A DNA stretch of 64,000 nucleotides from JAXGZG01 sp040771825 (GTDB lineage Bacteria > Bacillota > Sulfobacillia > Fermentithermobacillales > Fermentithermobacillaceae), in NCBI GenBank assembly GCA_040771825.1, contig JAXGZG010000001.1, positions 682,001 to 746,000 of the forward strand, in the 5' to 3' direction. The position numbers and the translations under genes are program-made. Under the pieces are notes generated by a model. That model worked only from the letters and a program-made list of their open reading frames with translations. It ran no database searches and had not been told where the DNA came from. Of this stretch, positions 59,665 through 64,000 are shown piece after piece; the first letter of the stretch is position 1; the number at the start of each line of letters is the position of its first letter.

Positions 59665-60771
59665 TTATTCTCCCGCTATTGCCAGATTCATGGCGTCTAG
59701 GAGAATTCGGTTTTCCTCTGGAGTACCTATTGTTATGCGAAGAGATGTGGGTAGCCCCCATGCGGTAGCGGGTCTTACGATAACCCCTCTTTTGAGGAGT
59801 CGCTCAAACAGAGTCTGGCAATCTAGGCCTGTGTCAACCATTATGAAGTTGCCCCATGACGGGTAGACGCGGAACCCAATTCGCGCAAGCTCCTGGGTGA
59901 GGTAGCGCTTGCCAGTTTGGTTTGCGTTCAGACTCCTGTCAACATGCTCATGATCGTCCAGAGCCGCCACGGCGGCAACCTGGGCAAACACGTTTTGGTT
60001 GAAGCAGGGTTTCACCCGTTCTATGAGGCTACATATGCCTTGGGTTGCCAAACCGTATCCGACTCTTAGCCCGGCTAAGCCGTAGACCTTGGAGAAGGTG
60101 TGAAGGACTATCACATTCCGGCCTTGTTTCACGTAGGGCAGAAAGTCGCCGTAGTCAGGATCGTCCACGTATTCGGCGTAGGCTTCGTCTGCCACGACAA
60201 TGATGTCTCGAGGAATACTATCCATGAACCTCCGGACCACATCCTTTGCCACCATGCCGCCTGTTGGGTTATTGGGATTGCAGACGAAGACCATCTTGGT
60301 TCTTCGCGTAATGCGTTCTGCCATAGCTGCCAGGTCGAGAGAGCCCTGTGCCGTAGCCGGCACTTCCACCGGTATACCCCCCATGAGAAGGGTCGACGTG
60401 CCGTAGATCGGGAAAGTAGGCTGGCCCATGACCACCTCGTCGTCTCGATTGATAAACACCTGTCCCAGCAGCATCAGTAGTTCTTCTGAACCATTTCCAA
60501 GTATCACTTCCTGGGGTCTCACGCCGTATCTGGCCGCGAGCTTGTTCTTTAGCTCAAAGCCTGAAGCATCAGGATATGTGTGAACGTCCACAGATTTCCC
60601 GGAAATAGCCGACATGGCTTTGGGCGAAGGCCCCAGAGGGTTCTCGTTGGATGCAAGCTTCAACACCCGATCGATGCCCAGCTCTCTTCGGACCTCATCT
60701 GCCGATTTGCCTGGACCATAAGGGGAAATTCTGCCCACGTCGGGTCTTGCTAAGCTATTGATAAGGCCCAC
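59665..60771 (-). CDS. hisC: Histidinol-phosphate aminotransferase
   Basis: PLP-dependent class II-fold aminotransferase in histidine synthesis. 368 residues. Seen: RISPYGPGKSADEVRRELGI, KLASNENPLGPSP, ILGNGSEELLMLLGQVF, FVCNPNNPTGGMV, VVADEAYAEYVDD, the PLP-lysine motif HTFSKVYGLAGLRVGYG, and LRITIGTPEENRIL. GTG start with GGGAGGG eight bases upstream. No other his genes are nearby, so it may also act on aromatic amino acids or be a paralogue. Confidence 0.9.
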   Translation of the reverse strand: MGLINSLARPDVGRISPYGPGKSADEVRRELGIDRVLKLASNENPLGPSPKAMSAISGKSVDVHTYPDASGFELKNKLAARYGVRPQEVILGNGSEELLMLLGQVFINRDDEVVMGQPTFPIYGTSTLLMGGIPVEVPATAQGSLDLAAMAERITRRTKMVFVCNPNNPTGGMVAKDVVRRFMDSIPRDIIVVADEAYAEYVDDPDYGDFLPYVKQGRNVIVLHTFSKVYGLAGLRVGYGLATQGICSLIERVKPCFNQNVFAQVAAVAALDDHEHVDRSLNANQTGKRYLTQELARIGFRVYPSWGNFIMVDTGLDCQTLFERLLKRGVIVRPATAWGLPTSLRITIGTPEENRILLDAMNLAIAGE

Positions 60772-60794
60772 AATTGGTCCCTCCCGGTGAGTTC

Positions 60795-60826
60795 TATGAG
60801 CCTATTTCGCTATCAGTAGGCTCATA
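60795..60826. promoter_or_regulatory. Inverted repeat in the hisC / DUF5665 divergent gap
   Basis: TATGAGCCTA (60795-60804) and TAGGCTCATA (60817-60826): perfect ten-base arms, centres 22 bases apart, a two-turn spacing that suits a dimeric repressor. It lies about 25-55 bases upstream of hisC, so it could overlap the hisC leader or promoter. It could instead fold as a stem in the hisC mRNA leader. Confidence 0.45.
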
Positions 60827-60907
60827 CCTTCTGGGGTGCCGGTCTAGGCTGTCGGGATTAGGGTGACCTAGAAGAGGCAACATAATCATGGAAGGGAGTG
60901 CTTGCAG

Positions 60908-61420
60908 GTGCCTGACCGCGGGGTAGAAGCGCATCCATATGAGCAGGTCCTAGGCGGCCGGGGCCGAGACGATACGGGTCAGGATCATTGCCATCGTGAA
61001 GGCCCAGATGGAGGTAGTTTCGGTGGGGCAGGCGGCGGATCAGATGGAGAGCGCTCAGGCGGAGAGAGCTCTGGCAAAGGCAGGCGCGGTGGGGAAGGGT
61101 CTTGTGACCATAGTGAGGCAGATGACTTTCAGGGCGCCGCCGTACGCCGTCTGGCAGATACGCTTCAATCTGTGTCGGATTCCTTGGAAAGAGCGAAGAT
61201 AGCTGAGTATGTAGGCCTTTTGAATCGTCCTGGCCGCCTTATCTACCTCAACAGCATCTCGGGGCTTTTTCGCGGGCTTGGCATGGCTGCCGGCTTTACG
61301 ATCCTGGGCGCTCTACTGATATGGGTTTTAACCAGGAGTTTCATTCTAAACTTGCCCATCGTCGGAAACTTCCTGGGTGAACTGGTATGGATCATCCAGC
61401 AGTATCTGAAAGGGAAGTAA
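60908..61420 (+). CDS. DUF5665 membrane protein with Gly/Asp-rich N-terminus
   Basis: 170 residues. The C-terminal half is a good DUF5665 match: LADTLQSVSDSLERAKIAEYVGLLNRPGRLIYLNSISGLFRGLGMAAGFTILGALLIWVL, with two hydrophobic segments, ending in NLPIVGNFLGELVWIIQQYL. The first ~75 residues are a low-complexity Gly/Ser/Asp/His region not typical of the family. The GTG at 60908 has GAAGGGAG nine bases upstream, which supports translation of that part. Function unknown. Confidence 0.72.
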   Translation: MPDRGVEAHPYEQVLGGRGRDDTGQDHCHREGPDGGSFGGAGGGSDGERSGGESSGKGRRGGEGSCDHSEADDFQGAAVRRLADTLQSVSDSLERAKIAEYVGLLNRPGRLIYLNSISGLFRGLGMAAGFTILGALLIWVLTRSFILNLPIVGNFLGELVWIIQQYLKGK

Positions 61421-61447
61421 CACTACTGGCACTAGGGGGAGACGTTT

Positions 61448-61984
61448 GTGAGACAGACCAGGCAACATCAGCGCCAAGACATAGATTTTGGGAAGTACCA
61501 GTCGCTTCTTTGGGAGAAAAGGGCTTCGGTTGAGCGCGGCTTGAGGTCAATCATGGATAAGTCGTTTTCCGAGAGCCAAAAGGGGAATGTGGGGGAGATT
61601 AGTTCCTACGACCAGCATTCTGCTGATTTGGCCCTGGATACATTCGAGCGCGAGAAGGATCTCGGGTTGAAGGACGGCTTGGAGATAGACAGCCATAAGG
61701 TGGATCTGGCTCTCGAAAGGATCCGAATGGGGACTTACGGTTATTGCCTGCGGTGCCATAAGTTCATCCCCGAGGGACGTCTAGAAGCCATGCCCGACGC
61801 TGAACTTTGCGTTCACTGCCAGGAAGAACAGGAAGTAGTGCCGGCAAACAGGCGCCCTGTGGAGGAAAAAGTAACTAATACCTATATGCGGGGGATAGAG
61901 ACGCTTGCCGATGACCCATACGCAGAAGGATCCCAGCAGCGTGATAGGGCACAGAGGGTCAAAAACGTGATTCGTCTTCGGTGA
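61448..61984 (+). CDS. TraR/DksA-type zinc-finger protein (YlyA-like)
   Basis: 178 residues. Seen: YQSLLWEKRASVERGLRSIM coiled-coil, SSYDQHSADLALDTFEREKDLGL, VDLALERIRMGTYGYCLRCHKFIPEGRLEAMPDAELCVHCQEE (C4-type zinc finger), then a charged tail. This is the DksA-like YlyA/YteA group, which is linked to RNA polymerase and spores in Bacillus. The order ylyA-lspA-rluD-pyr is conserved, but here a 500-base repeat stretch separates it from lspA. GTG start with GGGGGAG upstream. Confidence 0.88.
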   Translation: MRQTRQHQRQDIDFGKYQSLLWEKRASVERGLRSIMDKSFSESQKGNVGEISSYDQHSADLALDTFEREKDLGLKDGLEIDSHKVDLALERIRMGTYGYCLRCHKFIPEGRLEAMPDAELCVHCQEEQEVVPANRRPVEEKVTNTYMRGIETLADDPYAEGSQQRDRAQRVKNVIRLR

Positions 61985-62066
61985 CCTAATGCGCAGAGCA
62001 CGTTGATCTTCCGCGATCGTCTGCTGCTTTGACTCGGCGTCCGATTTCGTGCAGTCGCCGCAGATG

Positions 62067-62320
62067 GCACCGGACATTTCTTCCTGTCCTAAAGCCGGCC
62101 ACCGGACTTTTTGTCCGCTGGTTCGATTGGCCCTGCAATCTTGTCGGGTCATCGGCGTCAGCACCGGACATTTCTTCCTGTCCTAAAGCAGGCCACCAGA
62201 CTTTTTGTCCGCTGGTTCGATTGGCCCTGCAATCTTGTCGGGTCATCGACGTCAGCACCGGACATTTCTTCCTGTCCTAAAGCCGACCACCGGACTTTTT
62301 GTCCGCTGGTTCGATTTGGC
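62067..62320. repeat. 94-bp tandem repeat array, 2.7 copies
   Basis: Copies begin at 62067, 62161 and 62255, each opening GCACCGGACATTTCTTCC. Copies one and two differ at three positions by eye; the third breaks off after about 66 bases. Within each unit, GGACA/TGTCC and CGGAC-TTTTT-GTCCG can form small stems. The gene-free stretch is 61985-62493; 61985-62066 and 62361-62493 show nothing I can name. Open frames through the array are repeat artefacts. Confidence 0.85.
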
Positions 62321-62360
62321 CTCCGCTGGTTCGATTTGGCCTCCGCTGCTTCGATTGGCC
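62302..62360. repeat. 20-bp tandem repeat, three copies
   Basis: TCCGCTGGTTCGATTTGGCC repeated at 62302, 62322 and (one base shorter, one change) 62342. It starts inside the third 94-bp unit, so it probably arose by local slippage from that unit. Confidence 0.8.
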
Positions 62361-62493
62361 TCCGACTGTCCAGCACCAACCAGTTTGCTGCCAGGTTCGA
62401 TCTTGCTTCGAGGAGGGATGTCGGATATCCTTTTCCGTAGGGTCTGGTCAAGCGGCCTTATTGCGAGACACGCAAGGAAAGTGAGCGCTGAAC

Positions 62494-62940
62494 TTGGCTT
62501 TCTGGGTGGCTTTCTTGAGTTCTGTAGCGTTGGACTACCTTGCCAAATCCTGGGTTAGGGCCAACATCTCTCTCGGAGAGTCCCGTAATGTCATCGATGG
62601 CTTCCTCAGGTTCGTCCATTGGAGTAACCCCGGGGCGGCTTTTGGGTTTCTTAGGAACGCCAATACGTATTTGGCGATAGTAAGCGGAGTTTGTGTGGTT
62701 GCGGCTATCGTAACATATCCCAGGTTCAGGTCCTTGGGTTGGCCGTTCGCAGTTTCTCTGGGTTTGGTGTCGGGAGGGGCTCTTGGAAACCTTTTGGACA
62801 GGATACGGTTCGGGAGCGTAACCGATTTTGTTAGCGTCAGGTTTTTCGCTCCTATATTCAACGTGGCCGACTCGGCCATCGTTATCGGCGCAATCATGAT
62901 GATTGGGCTGTTCCTTTTCTCACTGAAAGAGAGTCTATGA
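62494..62940 (+). CDS. lspA: Lipoprotein signal peptidase
   Basis: Membrane aspartic protease that removes signal peptides from prolipoproteins. 148 residues, four membrane helices. Seen: ALDYLAKSWV at the first helix, VHWSNPGAAFGFL, the catalytic Asp motifs GGALGNLLDRIRFGSVTDFV and FNVADSAIVIGAIMM. TTG start with only a weak AAGGAAA site upstream. rluD follows after six bases, as in Bacillus. Confidence 0.93.
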   Translation: MAFWVAFLSSVALDYLAKSWVRANISLGESRNVIDGFLRFVHWSNPGAAFGFLRNANTYLAIVSGVCVVAAIVTYPRFRSLGWPFAVSLGLVSGGALGNLLDRIRFGSVTDFVSVRFFAPIFNVADSAIVIGAIMMIGLFLFSLKESL

Positions 62941-62946
62941 CCATTG

Positions 62947-63921
62947 ATGGAAATAGGCGATAGGTACCTGAGATTGGAAGTAGACGACCAGGGCCTAGGA
63001 GAGAGGCTTGATGTTTACGCTTCTTCCAGGTCTTCTGGAGCGTTTTCTCGGTCACGCCTTCAGTCTCTAGTGGAAGAAGGTCATGTTCTGCTTAACGGCA
63101 GTATTACCAAGGCGTCGGCCAGACTAAGACCCGGGGACCTAATTGAGGTTACTCTGCCTGCCCCTGTCTCATGGGACCTGGTTCCCGAAGAAATCCCCCT
63201 CAATATCGTCTATGAGGACGAGAAGCTCCTGGTGATAAACAAAGCCCGAGGTATGGTGGTTCACCCGGCGGCAGGACATCGCCGGGGTACTCTTGCCAAT
63301 GCCATCCTCAGTCATTGTCCCGATCTCCGAGGAATCGGCGGGGAGATCCGCCCCGGTATCGTTCATAGGCTGGACAAGGACACAACAGGGCTCTTGGTTG
63401 TTGCCAAAGATGAGGAAGGGTTGCGGGATCTCCAACGGCAGATAAAGGACAGGGAGGTAAGACGGCATTATGTAGCCTTGTGCAAAGGCCGCTTCAAGAC
63501 TCTAAGCGGCACAGTGGACGCCCCCATAGGCAGAAGTCCTCAAGATCGGAAAAAGATGGCTGTCACCGAAAGGGGCAGGCAGGCGGTTACCGATTACCAG
63601 GTGCTGACGACTTTCGGTAATGAGTATAGCCTCGTCAGCTGCTATCTTCGCACCGGCCGTACTCATCAGATCCGCGTCCACATGGCTCATGTCAAGCATC
63701 CGGTGGTAGGTGACCCGGCCTACAGCAGGACCAAGGGCGAATTGGGGCTTCAGGGGCAGGCGTTGCACGCAGTAGGGCTAGGTTTCCTTCACCCGCAGTC
63801 TGGCCGGTTCATGGGGTTCTTGGCGCCTTTGCCTCAGGATTTCTTCAGCGCCCTAGAAAATCTTGAACGGAAATACAAGGAGGAGTTGCCCCAATGGCTT
63901 CTGGAGATACAAAGGTACTAA
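62947..63921 (+). CDS. rluD: RluA/RluD-family pseudouridine synthase
   Basis: Modifies uridines in 23S rRNA. About 324 residues: an N-terminal S4 domain (GERLDVYASSRSSGAFSRSRLQSLVEEGHVLLNG), the catalytic GIVHRLDKDTTGLLVVAK with its Asp, HYVALCKGRF, the LRTGRTHQIRVHMAHVKHPVVGDPAYS segment, and a tail. The ATG at 62947 is chosen; TTG 62944 is adjacent. Equivalent to Bacillus ylyB, between lspA and the pyr genes. Confidence 0.94.
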   Translation: MEIGDRYLRLEVDDQGLGERLDVYASSRSSGAFSRSRLQSLVEEGHVLLNGSITKASARLRPGDLIEVTLPAPVSWDLVPEEIPLNIVYEDEKLLVINKARGMVVHPAAGHRRGTLANAILSHCPDLRGIGGEIRPGIVHRLDKDTTGLLVVAKDEEGLRDLQRQIKDREVRRHYVALCKGRFKTLSGTVDAPIGRSPQDRKKMAVTERGRQAVTDYQVLTTFGNEYSLVSCYLRTGRTHQIRVHMAHVKHPVVGDPAYSRTKGELGLQGQALHAVGLGFLHPQSGRFMGFLAPLPQDFFSALENLERKYKEELPQWLLEIQRY

Positions 63922-64000
63922 ACGCATCCACGGTGAACCAAAGCAACAGGGAAAAAATGGCAGAGATCCTAGTAAGCATCGGCGCGGTGGGGGCGCGCCC
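63894..64000 (+). CDS. pyrE: Start of a probable orotate phosphoribosyltransferase, cut by window end
   Basis: An open frame from ATG 63894 with AAGGAGGAG eight bases upstream, overlapping the last 28 bases of rluD and running to the window end. The 35 visible residues end in REKMAEILVSIGAVGARP, which resembles the N-terminus of PyrE (AEILLEIGAV...P). A pyr gene is expected after rluD, though in Bacillus it is pyrR; PyrR N-termini look different. Only a short segment is seen, so the name is tentative. Confidence 0.5.
   Translation, partial: MASGDTKVLNASTVNQSNREKMAEILVSIGAVGAR

Noticed and set aside
62067..62360. CRISPR array
   Set aside because: The repeats are directly adjacent with no unique spacers, and no cas genes are present.
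62029..62451. Several open frames of 60-117 codons on both strands in the 94-bp array
   Set aside because: The translated sequences simply repeat with the DNA unit; 94 is not a multiple of three, so frames change between units, which argues against coding.

Overview
The window looks like chromosomal core sequence from an endospore-forming, mesodiaminopimelate-type member of the Bacillota, probably an uncultivated, anaerobic, moderately high-GC lineage. The signs are: sporulation genes in their classical Firmicute neighbourhoods (yunB, bofC, spoIID, spoIIGA-sigE-sigG-spoIIR); the order ylmC/yggS/divIVA and ylyA/lspA/rluD/pyr known from Bacillus and Clostridia; a MurE with a DNPR motif; ferredoxin-dependent 2-oxoacid oxidation; and very frequent TTG and GTG starts behind strong GGAGG-type ribosome binding sites. 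No phage, insertion sequence, CRISPR array, tRNA or rRNA was recognised. Nearly all genes are on the + strand; only a class A PBP, a DUF1461 membrane protein and hisC are on the - strand.

Layout. 1-10.9 kb: pheS (5' truncated by the window), pheT, polX, an L,D-transpeptidase, an orphan solute-binding lipoprotein, DUF421, a thioredoxin-like protein and mutS2. 10.9-13.1 kb: a convergent class A PBP, with a divergent promoter region shared with tyrS. 13.1-24.3 kb: tyrS, yunB, nadE, yebC, bofC, ruvCAB, then queuosine genes (queH, queA, tgt) interleaved with DUF2905 and spoIID, and yajC. 24.3-33.1 kb: a GntR regulator leading a korDABC 2-oxoacid:ferredoxin oxidoreductase, a methylmalonyl-CoA mutase catalytic subunit with its epimerase, an amidohydrolase, a small zinc ribbon and an AbgB-like M20 peptidase; this is the metabolic block. 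33.1-49.3 kb: palindromic repeats and MraZ boxes, then the dcw cluster mraZ-rsmH-ftsL-spoVD/ftsI-murE-murF-mraY-ftsW-murG-murC-murA-ftsQ-DUF881-sbp-ftsZ. 49.3-52.7 kb: the pro-sigma-E activation locus spoIIGA-sigE-sigG-spoIIR. 52.7-57.5 kb: ylmC-like PRC-barrel, HlyD-like adaptor, yggS, divIVA, a tiny basic ORF and a YtcJ-like amidohydrolase. 57.4-64 kb: DUF1461, a two-P-loop ATPase, hisC, DUF5665, ylyA (DksA-like), a gene-free tandem-repeat stretch, lspA, rluD and the start of a probable pyrE.

How they work together. The window carries most of the lipid II and septal peptidoglycan pathway directly upstream of the forespore-to-mother-cell signalling genes, so wall synthesis, division and the sigma-E/sigma-G switch are physically linked. 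The korDABC product (succinyl-CoA or a branched acyl-CoA) can feed the methylmalonyl-CoA mutase/epimerase pair.

Most notable observations: mraY is split by an apparent one-base deletion in a G run; PolX has lost the nucleotidyltransferase aspartates but keeps a full PHP nuclease site; murD, murB, ftsA and sepF are missing from their usual places; a 94-bp tandem repeat array lies before lspA; a 16-bp palindrome occurs three times before mraZ; and a terminator-like hairpin abuts the ruvC start codon and contains its ribosome binding site. I found no convincing wholly new multi-gene system. The least explained genes are the two-P-loop ATPase, the orphan lipoprotein and the 51-residue basic ORF.
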